Assembly (NCBI GenBank): GCA_963724065.1 | Contig: CAVRTB010000003.1 | Coordinates: 124,001-188,000 of the forward strand | Reading direction: 5' to 3' | Length of the DNA stretch: 64,000 nucleotides | From: DASRIA01 sp963724065 | Lineage (GTDB): Bacteria > Actinomycetota > Thermoleophilia > Solirubrobacterales > JBBDJG01 | Shown here: in pieces, positions 26,285 through 36,568 of the stretch | How the letters are laid out: each line of letters begins with the position of its first letter | Numbering within the stretch: the stretch's first letter is position 1 | Made by a program: the position numbers and the translations under genes | Notes under the pieces: model-generated | Seen by the model: only the letters and a program-made list of their open reading frames with translations | Databases searched by the model: none | Told to the model about the DNA's origin: nothing

Positions 26285-28484
26285 CGCCCGTCACCGCCAG
26301 CCCCACCTGCTTGCCCCCGGGCAGGGTCGAGCTGCCGCGCACGTGGATCGTGAGGTCAGTGGGCCGCGCGCTCTTGACGCACGCGGAAAGCCGCGCAACC
26401 CTGCTGGTATTGGGAGTGACGACTCCGCGTGCGGCGGCTTCACCGCCCGTGATGCGGTACGCACGGGGCGCCTCGATATCGGCGGTCGAAGTGAGCTGAA
26501 TCGCGATGCGAACGCGTCGTTCCTTAACACCCGTCCCAAATAGCCGCAGCAGCACCGGCTCGCCTGCGGCCGACCATCCGTCCTGGTCGGTCCCCCGCAC
26601 AGACCACGTCGCCCGCAACGGTAGCTCCAGCTGCACGAGGTGGAGCAACTGAGTGCCCGCGACGGTCCTCCCGGCGGGGCGGAAGCGGCGATCCAGTCGC
26701 GGCACGACCATGTACGGGAGCTCGTCGCGGACGCTCAGGGCGCCGCTTTTCCACGCGAGCCGGAGTTCCTGCGTGGGTAGCGCGCTGTCACGCCAGGCAG
26801 GCTCGAGCGCGTACATGCGCACCACCGACTTGTTCCAGAACTCGAGGTCCCACCACGCCCTGCGCGTCGTGACGAGATCGCTCACCACGGCCGGGGCGAA
26901 AGCGACCTGGGCGCCCGCGGGCAGCACGTCGTCGACCCAGTCGAGGCCGCGCGCTTTCTCCGCCGGGGTGGAGAGCCCCGTCTGCGCCTTCGCAGTGTCC
27001 TGGCCGGGCAGCAGCTTGTCGAAATCGTAGCGCGTCACGACGCCGCAATAGATCAGCACGGGCAGACAGGCCACGACCACGCGCCAATGCGCCGAGCGCA
27101 CGCGCGTGAGCGCGAGCATTCCAAGCGCGGTGGCGACAGTCGCGATCGCGAACAGCCGGCCGGGGCCGAGGTCGTCGAAACCGATGACCGCGCCGATGTC
27201 ATGCGCCAGTCGGTCCAGCTCGACATAGAACGGGGAGACGAACGAGTAGCTGTTCGCGATCGCGAAATCGAGCTTCGCGATCAGCCATAGCGTGACCAGC
27301 GTCGCCACTGGGAGCGCCACCAGCGGCAGCCTCGGCCGGTGTGCGTAGCTGGCCCCCGCGATCAGGATCAGGGGCACGACATAGAAGGTGTAGCGCTCCT
27401 GCACGAGGCCGACCGTGCGGACGTTGACCGAGGCCGACTCGAGCGCGAGGACCACGACCGAGATGCCCAGCACAATCGCGAAGGCATGCTCGTCCTTCCG
27501 CTCGGGGCGAACGACGGCCCCGAGCCCCCACGCAACCGCAAGTACGAGTGGGACGACCATCACGTTCGCCGCCACCACGGCCAGGTGTCCACGAAAGCTG
27601 CGGCTGATGCCGTGCGGCAGCAGATCCGTGCTGAGCACATTGCCGTAGGCGCCCGTGCCGCGGCCCACGCCGCCGGTTACTGTCAGGACGATGGCGGCGA
27701 GCGCCGTCAGCGCGGCGGCTGCGACCAGCACTCTGTGGGCGGCCGCAGCCTCGCGTAACCGGGAGAGCAACGCTTGTCCACGCGGGCGCACACGAGCCCC
27801 TGGCGGCCGATAGGTCAGCTCGTGGAGTAGGGCGGACAGCAGGAGCACCACAGCGAGCACGCCGAACTGCGTGCGGGTGAGCGTCGCGAGCGCGACAGCT
27901 GCGATTGCCACCAGATCACGACGCGGGGACGCGACGGCGACGGCACGGACGATCGCGAGGCAGGTCCAGACGAAGGCGGGATAGGCCGCAGCCTCGGTGA
28001 TCAGCATCATCGACAGGACCACCCACGGCACGACGATCGAGGTCGCGGCAACGAGGTGGGCGACCAGGCGCGGGCGCCCCAGCTCGCGCGTCAGCAGGTA
28101 GGCCGGGATCGCGGTGCTCGCCATCAGCACCGCGTTCAGCAGGTGGGCGGCCTTGTACGCAGTGGGGGTGTCGAAGATCTGGAGGAGCGGAGCGAGCAGT
28201 GCCGGGTAGACGGGAGTGAACTGCGCGTAGTACTCGCCGCGCACCTCCGGGATCGGGGACAGCGCGTCGCCGGAGTGCTGCGCGAGCTTCACGTAGAGCA
28301 GCTCGTCGGTCATCAGCCCCCATTCGTCGACGCGCAGCGTCCAATAGGCGCAGAACGCCGCCCCCAGGGCGAAGATCGCGAGCAGCGGCAAGTCGATGCG
28401 CCGAGCCACTCGCGTAGGCAGCGAAGCCCTGCTCGCCCGCCACGCCCCGGAGGTACGGCCCTCGTGCGGCCGGGTTGTGGGCAT
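26241..28484 (-). CDS. large multi-pass glycosyltransferase-like membrane protein (GT-C)
   Basis: 747 residues from the ATG at 28484, six bases behind a TACATT hexamer. About 11 membrane helices in the first 480 residues; the first external loop has the acidic pair of GT-C enzymes (LMTDELLYVKLAQ). A C-terminal soluble region of about 250 residues faces the exterior and has a beta-rich end. Likely transfers a sugar from polyprenyl phosphate to a glycan or protein; the acceptor is unknown. Overlaps the convergent gene end. Confidence 0.8.
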   Translation of the reverse strand: MPTTRPHEGRTSGAWRASRASLPTRVARRIDLPLLAIFALGAAFCAYWTLRVDEWGLMTDELLYVKLAQHSGDALSPIPEVRGEYYAQFTPVYPALLAPLLQIFDTPTAYKAAHLLNAVLMASTAIPAYLLTRELGRPRLVAHLVAATSIVVPWVVLSMMLITEAAAYPAFVWTCLAIVRAVAVASPRRDLVAIAAVALATLTRTQFGVLAVVLLLSALLHELTYRPPGARVRPRGQALLSRLREAAAAHRVLVAAAALTALAAIVLTVTGGVGRGTGAYGNVLSTDLLPHGISRSFRGHLAVVAANVMVVPLVLAVAWGLGAVVRPERKDEHAFAIVLGISVVVLALESASVNVRTVGLVQERYTFYVVPLILIAGASYAHRPRLPLVALPVATLVTLWLIAKLDFAIANSYSFVSPFYVELDRLAHDIGAVIGFDDLGPGRLFAIATVATALGMLALTRVRSAHWRVVVACLPVLIYCGVVTRYDFDKLLPGQDTAKAQTGLSTPAEKARGLDWVDDVLPAGAQVAFAPAVVSDLVTTRRAWWDLEFWNKSVVRMYALEPAWRDSALPTQELRLAWKSGALSVRDELPYMVVPRLDRRFRPAGRTVAGTQLLHLVQLELPLRATWSVRGTDQDGWSAAGEPVLLRLFGTGVKERRVRIAIQLTSTADIEAPRAYRITGGEAAARGVVTPNTSRVARLSACVKSARPTDLTIHVRGSSTLPGGKQVGLAVTGVRADAVGGCRPRRR

Positions 28485-28490
28485 CGGCGA

Positions 28491-28544
28491 AATGTAGCGG
28501 CAGGATACGCGGGGGGTGGAGGCGGTCCGCGCCCTCTCTATGAT
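28491..28544. promoter_or_regulatory. divergent leaderless promoters (GT-C gene / RmlC-like operon)
   Basis: Minus strand: TACATT (28496-28491) ends six bases before the ATG at 28484. Plus strand: TATGAT (28539-28544) ends seven bases before the GTG at 28552, which fixes that GTG as the start rather than the ATGs inside the hexamer. Confidence 0.55.
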
Positions 28545-28551
28545 GCCGCCC

Positions 28552-29001
28552 GTGATCGAAGGGGTTGCAATCCACCCGCTCCGCCAGATCCCCGACGAGC
28601 GGGGCATGGTGATGCATATGCTGAAGGCCGACGACCCGCACTTCGAGGCCTTCGGCGAGATCTACTTCTCGGTCGTCGAGCTCGGCGCGATCAAGGCGTG
28701 GCACCTGCACGAGCGAATGACGATCAACTACGCCGTGCCATACGGCCGGATCAAGCTCGTCGTCTACGACGATCGCGACGACTCCGCGACGAAGGGGCAG
28801 CTGGACGAGATCTACGTCGGCGAGGGCAACTATGCGCTTGTGACCGTGCCGCCGTTCGTGTGGAACGGCTTCAAGGGGATCGGGGAGCACCGCGCGATCG
28901 TTGCCAACTGCGCCTCGATCCCGCACGACCCCGGCGAGATCGTGCGCCTCGACCCGTCCTCGGACAGGATCCCCTACGACTGGTCGCTGAAGCACGGATG
29001 A
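28552..29001 (+). CDS. dTDP-4-dehydrorhamnose 3,5-epimerase family protein
   Basis: 149 residues from the GTG at 28552 (IEGVAIHPLRQIPDERG). Cupin-fold epimerase of the RmlC family; KAWHLHERMT holds the catalytic His region and PPFVWNGFKGIG the later loop. It is shorter than typical RmlC (about 180) and its substrate nucleotide is not certain: rmlA and rmlB are absent from the window while CDP-glucose enzymes are present. Overlaps the next gene by four bases (ATGA). Confidence 0.82.
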   Translation: MIEGVAIHPLRQIPDERGMVMHMLKADDPHFEAFGEIYFSVVELGAIKAWHLHERMTINYAVPYGRIKLVVYDDRDDSATKGQLDEIYVGEGNYALVTVPPFVWNGFKGIGEHRAIVANCASIPHDPGEIVRLDPSSDRIPYDWSLKHG

Positions 29002-29900
29002 CGGACCGCCCCGTGCTGATCGTCGGCGCCTCCGGCCTGATGGGCGGCCACCTGGCGCGGGTCTTCGGCGCCACGCGATCCGTCGTGGGCACCGCCAACG
29101 AGCAAAGCGGCGACGACCTCGTCGCGCTCGACATGCGTGACCCGGCCGCTGTGCGGGCGGTGGTCGAAGGGCTCCGGCCGGCCGCCGCGATCTGCCCCGC
29201 GGCCGTGTCCAATGTGGAGCGCTGCGAGCTGGATCCCGCCGCGACCAGGGCCGTCAACGTCGACGGGACGCTGGCGCTGGCGGCCGCGGCCCACGGGGCC
29301 GGAGCGCCGTTCGTGTTCTTCTCGTCGGAGTACGTGTTCGACGGCACGGAGGGTCCCTATGACGAAAGCCGCGAGGTCAATCCCATAAACCAGTACGGGC
29401 GACAGAAGGTGGAGGTCGAGCGGACCCTGCCCGAAGTCACGGACGGCGAGTACATGGTGGCGCGGGTTTCGTGCGTGTACGGCCACGAGCGGCGGCGCAA
29501 GAATTTCGTGTTCCAGCTGTGGTCGGCCCTCTCGGAGGGCCGCGAGTTCCGCACACCCGGCGACCAGATCGGCACGCCGACAGCCGCCGCGAACGCTGCC
29601 GAGGTGGTGCGCGACCTCGTCGACGCCGGCGCGCGGGGGATCTTCCACGTGGCGGGCGCCGAGCGCATGCTGCGCTCCGAGCTGGCGCAAGTGGTCGCCG
29701 CCGAGCTTGGGCTCGACGCCGGGCTGATCCGCCCTATCCCCACCGACGAGCTGGGTTTGGCGGCGCCCCGCCCACGCAGCGCCGGCCTGCTGGTGGAGCG
29801 CGCGAGCGCGCAGGTCGCGACGCCGCTGCTGGGGCCGCGCGCGGGCATCCGCCAGATGCTGGCCGCCGGCCCGATCGCGGTCGCGGGAGGTGCGGCCTGA
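28998..29900 (+). CDS. NDP-4-keto-6-deoxysugar reductase (RmlD-like)
   Basis: 300 residues. Rossmann motif LIVGASGLMGGHLA, the RmlD hallmark FFSSEYVFDGTEGPY, and the catalytic Tyr and Lys in NQYGRQKVEVE. Reduces the 4-keto group of a nucleotide-activated deoxysugar with NAD(P)H. Middle gene of a tightly coupled trio with the epimerase and the C-methyltransferase. Confidence 0.85.
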   Translation: MTDRPVLIVGASGLMGGHLARVFGATRSVVGTANEQSGDDLVALDMRDPAAVRAVVEGLRPAAAICPAAVSNVERCELDPAATRAVNVDGTLALAAAAHGAGAPFVFFSSEYVFDGTEGPYDESREVNPINQYGRQKVEVERTLPEVTDGEYMVARVSCVYGHERRRKNFVFQLWSALSEGREFRTPGDQIGTPTAAANAAEVVRDLVDAGARGIFHVAGAERMLRSELAQVVAAELGLDAGLIRPIPTDELGLAAPRPRSAGLLVERASAQVATPLLGPRAGIRQMLAAGPIAVAGGAA

Positions 29901-31122
29901 TGCAGTGCCGCTCGTGTGGCGCGCCCGTGCGGTCCTTTCTCGATCTCGGCAGCACCCCGCTCGCCAACAGCTTTCTGAGGCACGACCAGCTCGACTCCGA
30001 CGAGCCCTTCTTCCCCCTCGAGGTCGGTGTCTGCGAGACGTGCACGCTCGTGCAGTTGATGCATACCGTGCCCCCCGAGGGCATCTTCCGCGACTACGTG
30101 TACGTCACGTCGACGTCGTCGTCGATCACCGCGCACTTCCACGAGCTCGCGCGCGACGCCGCCGCGCGCTTCGGCCTCACCGCGGAGGACCTGGTGGTGG
30201 AGTTCGGCTCCAACGACGGCACGCTGCTGCGAGGCTTCGAGCCGTTCGGCGTCCGCACGCTCGGCGTCGAGCCCGCCACGAACATCTCTGAGATCGCGCG
30301 CTCCAACGGGGTCGACACGGTGAACGAGTTCTTCGAGCCGGGTGTCGCGCGGCGCCTGCGCGACGAGCGCGGCCCCGCGTCGCTGATCGTCGGCTGCAAC
30401 GTGGTGGCCCACATCCCTGACCTGAACGCCACGATGGAGGCGGTCGCCGCGCTGCTCGCCAACGACGGCGTGTTTCAGATGGAGGCGCCGTACCTGCTCG
30501 AGCTGCTCGGCCGCGCGGAGTTCGACACGATCTATCACGAGCACTTCTTCTACTTCTCGCTGACCGCGCTGGCGCACGTGCTGGGGCGCCATGGGCTGCG
30601 GATTTTCGATGTCGACCTGTTTCCCGCGGTGCACGGCGGCTCGATCCGCGTGTCGGTGTGCCCCGAGGCGGCGTCGCACGAGACCACCAAGGCGGTCGCG
30701 CGCGGGCTTGCGCGGGAGGCCGGCTCGGGGATCGAAGACTTCGGCACCTACGGCGCGTTCGCGCAGCGCGTCGAGCTGATCCGCGCGCGGCTGCTCGAGA
30801 CGCTGCGCGAGTTGCGAGAGGGGGCGCCGCGGTGGCCGGCTACGGCGCGGCCGCGAAGGGCAATACGTTGCTCAACTACTGCGGCATCGGGCCGGACCTG
30901 CTCACCTACGTCGCCGACAAGAACCCCCTGAAGGTGGGCCTCTACACGCCGGGAATGCACCTGCCGGTCGTGCCGGCGGCGCGGCTGGTGGAAGACCGGC
31001 CCGACTACACGCTGATCCTGGCGTGGAACATGGCCGACGAGATCGTCGGCGAGCAGGCCGCCTACCGCGAGGGCGGGGGGCGCTTCATCGTGCCGATCCC
31101 CGACCCGGCGGTGCTGGGCTAG
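29900..31122 (+). CDS. NDP-hexose C-methyltransferase, one frameshift
   Basis: About 407 residues once joined. N-terminal zinc-binding segment (MQCRSCGAPV with CETC later), methyltransferase domain with VVEFGSNDGTLL, then EHFFYFSLTALAHVL, and a C-terminal domain with GYGAAAKGNTLLNYCGIGP and ILAWNMADEI. This three-part layout is that of NovU/TylC3-type sugar C-3 methyltransferases. A base is missing in a G-run at 30820-30824: the frame changes from LRELREG to GAAVAGYGAA. Probably a homopolymer error. Would yield a branched-chain deoxysugar. Confidence 0.85.
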
Positions 31123-31152
31123 TCGCGCTGCCGCTGCCCTGGATCACGTCGA

Positions 31153-32025
31153 TCAGGCCCGAACCCGCGCAACCGCACGCAGCAGCTCGTGCTTCCATCG
31201 GTGGGGCCGCCGCGGGCGCGTCCTGACCACGAGCAGCTCTTTGGCCTGCGTCGCGATCACGATCGGGCGCACGGCCCGCCCCGGGCGGATGTAGCCCAGC
31301 GAAGGGAACGTCTCCATCTCGAGGACGTCGAATCCTGCGTTGCTCAGCAGCGCGGCGAGCGACTTGCGGCCGTAGTGGCCGACGTGGTGGCCGAGGTCTA
31401 GGTTGACCCAGCGCTTGCCCCAGCGGCGCGCATAGACGCTGTCGATGTTGGGCACCTCGATCAGCAGGTGACCGCGCGGGCGCAGCACCTGCCGCAGCCT
31501 TGCCATCGCGTGCTCGGGCTCGGCCAGGTGCTCGACGACGTGCCACGCGCATGCTGCATCGAAATGGTGCTCGGGCAGGTCGGCGCTTTCGATGATGCCG
31601 GTCTGCACGTCGAGCCCCAGCCGGTCACGCGCCCGCGCGGCCACCTCGGCCCCCGGCTCCACGCCGGCCACCTCGAAACCCGCCTTGCGCGCTTCGTCGA
31701 GGAAGTATCCCGATGCCGCGCCGATCTCCAGCAGGCGACCTCCGCCCACGTGGCGCTGCAGCATCGCAACCCGGATGAGGGCCTCGTAGCGGCGCTGCTC
31801 CTCGTCCTCGTCGTAGGACTCGCCGGCCGCGTAGTCCTCGAAGTACCGGTCGTCGTAGAGTTCACGCAGCTCCTCGGCGCTCTGGAAAGGCGCGAACAGC
31901 AGGCCGCACGAGGGGCATCGGTAAAGGTGCTCGGCCGCGAACAGCTCGTCCAGGGATGCCGCCGTCCCGCATGCCCAGCAGGCGGGATGCGCCGCTTCAG
32001 CGCTTGAGGGTGTCGCGAATGCCAA
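31153..32025 (-). CDS. class I SAM-dependent methyltransferase with zinc ribbon
   Basis: 290 residues, TTG start. N-terminal two-Cys-pair ribbon (CWACG, CPSCG), then SAM motif LLEIGAASGYFL, AGVEPGAEVA, and AWHVVEHLAEPEHAM. A typical 'methyltransferase domain-containing' glycan-cluster enzyme, probably O-methylating a sugar or the chain end. Divergent from the gene at 32048. The start is uncertain within a few codons. Confidence 0.8.
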   Translation of the reverse strand: MAFATPSSAEAAHPACWACGTAASLDELFAAEHLYRCPSCGLLFAPFQSAEELRELYDDRYFEDYAAGESYDEDEEQRRYEALIRVAMLQRHVGGGRLLEIGAASGYFLDEARKAGFEVAGVEPGAEVAARARDRLGLDVQTGIIESADLPEHHFDAACAWHVVEHLAEPEHAMARLRQVLRPRGHLLIEVPNIDSVYARRWGKRWVNLDLGHHVGHYGRKSLAALLSNAGFDVLEMETFPSLGYIRPGRAVRPIVIATQAKELLVVRTRPRRPHRWKHELLRAVARVRA

Positions 32026-32047
32026 GAGAGTGGAGCGTCAGGGCCTG

Positions 32048-32833
32048 ATGTCAGACATCTGCGTCGTACACCTCGTGTGGGGACCGCTCGGGACCTCGAC
32101 CCTCGAGAAGTTCGCGGCATCCTACCGGGAGTGTCCCGCGGGCATGCCTCACCGCCTGACCGTGCTGCTGAACGGCGTCAGCCGCGACACACAGCGCGCC
32201 GCGCTGCTCGCCGCGTTGTCGGACATCCCGCACGACGTGCTCGAGACGCCGCGCCCGATGCTCGACCTCGCGGCGTACATCACCGCCGCCCGCGCGCTCG
32301 ACCACGGTCACCTGTGCTTCCTCAACTCCTATAGCGAGCCGCTCGACGCCGGGTGGCTGGAGAAGCTGTGGCGTCACATGTCGCGCGAGCGTGTGGGGCT
32401 GGTCGGGGCAACCGGATCCTGCGAGAGCTTTTCGACCCACGCGCCGCTCGTCACGAAGCCGCTGCGCCGGCGCCAGTTCCCGCTGTTTCCCAATCCCCAC
32501 GTACGTTCGAACGCCTTCATGATGGCGCGCGACACGATGCTGGCGCTCGCGTGGAAGCCCGTCCGCACGAAGACCGCCGCGTGGAAGCTCGAGAGCGGGC
32601 GCAACAACATCACACGCCAGATTTGGGAACGGGGGCTCGACGCGCTCGTCGTCGGGCGCGACGGCGAGGCCTACGCGCGGGATCGTTTCTTCGACAGCAA
32701 CACGTTCAGGCGCGCGGACCAGCCCAACCTGCTCGTCGCCGACAACCGCACGCGGGAGTGGGACGAGGCCGATCTCGCGCGCCGACGGTGGCTGGCCGAG
32801 CTCGCGTGGGGCAAGGACGCGGCGTACGCCTAG
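32048..32833 (+). CDS. glycosyltransferase-like protein (GT-A)
   Basis: 261 residues (an in-frame GTG at 32030 is an alternative start). HRLTVLLNGVSRDTQ, then LDLAAYITAARALDHGHLCF and LNSYSEPLDAGWLEKLWRH resemble the nucleotide-binding half of GT-A enzymes, with LNSYSEP where a DxD is usual. GLVGATGSCESF follows. It lies among polysaccharide genes. Confidence in the exact family is moderate; the donor is unknown. Confidence 0.65.
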   Translation: MSDICVVHLVWGPLGTSTLEKFAASYRECPAGMPHRLTVLLNGVSRDTQRAALLAALSDIPHDVLETPRPMLDLAAYITAARALDHGHLCFLNSYSEPLDAGWLEKLWRHMSRERVGLVGATGSCESFSTHAPLVTKPLRRRQFPLFPNPHVRSNAFMMARDTMLALAWKPVRTKTAAWKLESGRNNITRQIWERGLDALVVGRDGEAYARDRFFDSNTFRRADQPNLLVADNRTREWDEADLARRRWLAELAWGKDAAYA

Positions 32834-32836
32834 CGC

Positions 32837-34385
32837 TCAGCTGCGGCGCATGAGCAAGCGCACCGCCTGGCGGCCGACCGAGGGCCACGCGGCGACGGCG
32901 AGCCCGAGGTACAGCGCCCCACCCAGCACGAGGCCTGCGCACGCGCCCGCCACGCTGCCGTCATCGAGGCCGGTCAGGCCCAGCACCGGGAAGACGAGCG
33001 CGAGCGCGGCCGCCGGCAGCGAGGCGGCCAGCGCCGCGAGCCCGGCGGACAGGGCCTCGCCCCGGAACACCACCACCAGTACCGTGACGACGACGAGGCT
33101 GCCGCTCACCGCGTGGGCGCCCGCCACTGTCACCGGCCCGCCGATCGCCTCGGCGGCAGTGACCAGCGCGAGGTGCACCGGGACCATGACCATCGCCACC
33201 AGCGCCAGCGCGCGAAACATCTTGAGCGAGAGCGCGATCGTCGTCACCGGGACCAACAGGCACCAGGCCAGTCCCATGATCAGGAAGATGCGCGAGATGT
33301 CCCACAGCAGGTCGACGGTCGCTGCCGTGAGCGGCCCTTCCAGCAACGCGTCGAGCACGGGGCGGCCGAAGACCGCGTAGCCGGCAGCCAGCGGCAGGTA
33401 CAGGAAGACGGCGAACGGGGCCATCGCGCGGAAGTACTCGTTCATCGTGCGGCGGCCGCGCTGCTGGAGCGCTGTGATCAGGTCCGGCATCGTGACCATC
33501 CCGATCACGCCGCCCGTCACGCTCGTCAGCAGCACGGTGAGGAAGTAGGCGTAGCTGAACGCCGTGACGGCATTCGCCTGGTCGGAGATCGTGGCAAGGC
33601 TGATGGTGACGTCGAGCTGGAAGCAGACCGGAATGGATGCGCCGCCCGCGGCGAGCGCGGCCAGCTTCCACGTCTGCGGGCGCAGCGCGGGCCTCAGCGT
33701 GGGCACCACAGCGAAGCCGAACCGGCGTAGGTAGAGCATGTGCCCCGCCAGCAGCGTGAGGGCGCCGCCGAGCACGCCGACGGCGGCCCCCCAGATGCCG
33801 CCCAGCTCCATCAGCACGACCGCCGAGGGCCACGGTCGCCGAGCTCGCTGCGGTGTACAGGACGGCGCTCGAGACGAACCGTCGTACCGCGGCCAGCACC
33901 GCGGACAGCAGCGCCGCCCACACCTGGCAGTAGGCGGCGGCCGCCAGGATCGCGGTGCTGAGGGCGGCCGTGCTCTTGGCGTCGCTCGGCGCGCCCGGCA
34001 CGAGGATGCGCCCGATCAGGGGGGAGGCGAGGATCAGCACGATCGCGGCGATGCCCGCGACGGCCAGCAGGTCGCGCACGTTGGCGGCGGCTACCTGCCT
34101 GAACCGTGCCGCCTCCGTAGTGGGCCCCAGCAGCGGCACCAGCGCAACACGCAGCGTGGAACCGAACAGGACGAAGGTCAGGTAGACGGCGTAGGCCGCA
34201 AGGAACCCGTCGGTCTCGGCGCCCTCGCCGATGATCACCGCGATGAAGAGGGCCAGCAGCGCGCCGAGCATCCCGCTCAACAGGAAGCCGAGCGACACGA
34301 CGACGGACGAGCGGGCGGTACTCGTCTCCGACGCCACCATCAGATCGGACGCGCGCGACTCGTCCTGGGCAACGCCAGACGACAT
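32837..34385 (-). CDS. MurJ/MATE-like polysaccharide flippase, one frameshift
   Basis: About 515 residues with some 14 membrane helices. The N-terminal part, GFLLSGMLGALLALFIAVII and GSTLRVALVPLLGPTTEA, is typical of the MurJ/MviN branch. One extra base near 33825 shifts the frame: ASSATVAL continues as AVVLMELGGIWGAAVG in the next frame. Likely flips a lipid-linked oligosaccharide across the membrane (Wzx role). ATG at 34385 lies eight bases behind TACGAT. Confidence 0.82.
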
Positions 34386-34393
34386 CGCAGCGC

Positions 34394-34437
34394 ATCGTAG
34401 AGGGACCTGAGGCCGTCGCCGCGCCGGTCCCTAGAAT
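34394..34437. promoter_or_regulatory. divergent leaderless promoters (flippase / GT2)
   Basis: Minus: TACGAT (34399-34394), eight bases before the ATG at 34385. Plus: TAGAAT (34432-34437), six bases before the GTG at 34444. AGGGACC and GGTCCCT lie between and form an inverted repeat. Confidence 0.5.
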
Positions 34438-34443
34438 CGGACC

Positions 34444-35754
34444 GTGGTTCCGACAATCGTGGTCCCGACACGCAACCGCGCTCTGATGGCATGCGCCGCT
34501 GTGCGCTCCGTCGTGGAGCAGGCCGCAGGCGGCGTGCAGGTCGTTGTGTCGGACAACTCGACCGATCCGCTTGCCGCCGACACGGTCGCGCGCTTCTGCG
34601 CCGGGTTCGAAGACGCTGCGGTTCGCTACATCCGCCCGCCGGAGCCGCTCCCGATGGCGGCCCACTGGCAGTGGGCGCTGCGCACCGTGCTGGACGAGTC
34701 GCCCGCTACCCATGTGGCCTACCTGACCGACCGCATGGTGATGAAACGGGACGAGCTCGGCGGGCTGCTGGCGCTGGCGCACGCGCACGTGGAGCATGTG
34801 ATCAGCTACAACCACGACCTCGTCGACGACTGGCTGCGGCCGGTCAGCCTGCACCTGTACGACTGGACGGCCCGGCTGTTCGAGGTAAGGGCCGAGCATC
34901 TGCTGTACCTGTCCTCGCGCGCAGTGATCAGGCCGCCCCTGCCGCGCATGATGAACTCGCTGGTGCCGCGCGCGGTGTTCGACCGCCTACAGGAGCGCTT
35001 CGGCTCGGTGTTCGACTCGATCTCGCCGGACTTCTGCTTCACGTATCGCTGCCTCGACACGGTCGACTCGATCCTCTACTACGACAAGGCGATCCTGATG
35101 CAGTACGGCCTTGACCGCAGCAACGGCGCGAGCTACTCGCGCGGCGACGATGCGCCGGACCGGCTCGACTTCGCGGCGCAGCTGGGCCGCCGGCAGATGA
35201 ACTACGCGGCGCCCGTCCCGCAGTTCCGCACGATTCGCAACGCGATCATCCACGAGTACTGCTTCGTCAAGGACGAGACGGGCTCGGACAGGTTTCCCGA
35301 GGTGGATCCGCGCGCGTACATCGCGGCGATGGTGGAGGACTTCTCCCAGATCGAGAACGTCGAGCTGCGAGGACAGCCATGTTCGACGTGCTGCGAGACA
35401 ACGGCTGGGTCGGAGCGCCGCGCGCACGATATGCCGGCGGCCTCGCGCTGCTGCGCGCCGCGTTCCGTGGCTGGGACGCGCTGCGGACCATCACGCGCGC
35501 CGGGTTGCCGCGCGGCCCGGACTTGGTTCTCTGAGCGGCGCGCACGAGCGCGTCGCCCGAGTCGGCCTGCGGGTGCCCACGCCGCTCGTCGGCTTTCAGT
35601 CCGCCGAGGCGGCGATCGCGTTCGCCAACCGCAATCCGCGCCCGCCCGCGGCCACGCTCGACCACCTGGAGCCGCTGTTCACGCGGCCGGGGGTCACGAC
35701 GGAGGTCGCCGACCGGCGCGTGCCGCGCCCGCCCCTGGCCGTATCCTGGTATGA
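34444..35754 (+). CDS. GT2-like glycosyltransferase, frameshifted 3' part
   Basis: GTG start. The first 311 residues are in frame: TIVVPTRNRALMACAAVRSV, VVVSDNSTDPLAADT, and HVAYLTDRMVMKRDEL in the place of the metal-binding loop. From about 35378 the protein-like sequence jumps frames (MFDVLRDNGWVGAP, then TPLVGFQSAEAAIAF in a third frame), so the annotated end is uncertain. These breaks mark the start of the indel-rich segment. Confidence 0.65.
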   Translation: MVPTIVVPTRNRALMACAAVRSVVEQAAGGVQVVVSDNSTDPLAADTVARFCAGFEDAAVRYIRPPEPLPMAAHWQWALRTVLDESPATHVAYLTDRMVMKRDELGGLLALAHAHVEHVISYNHDLVDDWLRPVSLHLYDWTARLFEVRAEHLLYLSSRAVIRPPLPRMMNSLVPRAVFDRLQERFGSVFDSISPDFCFTYRCLDTVDSILYYDKAILMQYGLDRSNGASYSRGDDAPDRLDFAAQLGRRQMNYAAPVPQFRTIRNAIIHEYCFVKDETGSDRFPEVDPRAYIAAMVEDFSQIENVELRGQPCSTCCETTAGSERRAHDMPAASRCCAPRSVAGTRCGPSRAPGCRAARTWFSERRARARRPSRPAGAHAARRLSVRRGGDRVRQPQSAPARGHARPPGAAVHAAGGHDGGRRPARAAPAPGRILV

Positions 35755-35806
35755 ACATGCGCACCGTACCCGCCGCGCGCGGGTTATCGTACCTGTGGAG
35801 CCGTTC

Positions 35807-36568
35807 ATGACACGGAAGCTCGCCATCGTGCCCGCCTACAACGAGGAGGCATTCGGTCGCGCGTGTCGTGCTCGCGATCCACGAACCAGTGCCCGGACTT
35901 CGACGTTCTGGTGATCGACGACGGCTCCACCGACGCGACGGCCGCAGCGCCGAGCGCGCGGGCGCGACAGTCTTGCGTCATCCCTTCAACCTCGGGATCG
36001 GCGGGCGCCGTGCAGACCGGATTCCAGTACGCGTCAGCGCCACGGCTACGCCATCGCCGCCCAGGTCGACGCCGACGGCCAACACGACCCGCGGATATCT
36101 GTCGGACCTGGCCGCCGCCTCTGCGGCGACGACGAGGTCGACATGGTGGCGGGCAGCCGCTTCCGCGAGGACGCCGGCTACAAGGTGCCGTGGGTGCGGC
36201 GCACCGGGATCATGCCTGTTCTCGGCGCTGATGTCGGCGATCGTGCGACAGCGGGTGACCGACCCGACGTCGGGCTTTCGCATGACGAACCGGCGCGGGA
36301 TCGAGCTGTTCGCGCGCGACTACCCGCACGACTACCCGGAGGTCGAGGCGATCCTCATGATGCATGCGCATCGCCTGCGCATGCGCGAGGTGCCGGTCAC
36401 GCATGAGCCAGCGCCTCGACGGGCGTTCGTCGATCACGAACCCGCTCGAGCGCCTACTACATGATCAAGGTGCTGCTGGCCGTGCTCGTCGGCCTGTTCC
36501 GGTCCCGGCCGGCCGGTCGAGCCGGGTCGGAGGCGCCCGTGGCCGCACAGAGGGGGATTAGCATCTGA
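35807..36568 (+). pseudogene. GT2 glycosyltransferase (DPM1-like), multiple frameshifts
   Basis: Starts TRKLAIVPAYNEEA; pieces in all three frames give VLVIDDGSTDAT, RHPFNLGIGGAVQTGFQYA, AAQVDADGQHDP (the metal-binding DxD), DMVAGSRFREDAGYKVPWVR, VTDPTSGFRMTNRRGIELFA and PEVEAILMMHAHRLRMREVP, i.e. a complete dolichyl-phosphate-mannose-synthase-like enzyme of about 250 residues. I infer about ten single-base indels (near 35852, 35887, 35948, 36004, 36032, 36098, 36128, 36213, 36402 and 36451). The stop overlaps the next ATG. Probably intact in the organism. Confidence 0.75.

Noticed and set aside
28539..28545. Start codons ATG 28540 or 28543 for the epimerase
   Set aside because: They lie inside a TATGAT -10 hexamer, and homologues begin with the IEGV segment that follows GTG 28552.
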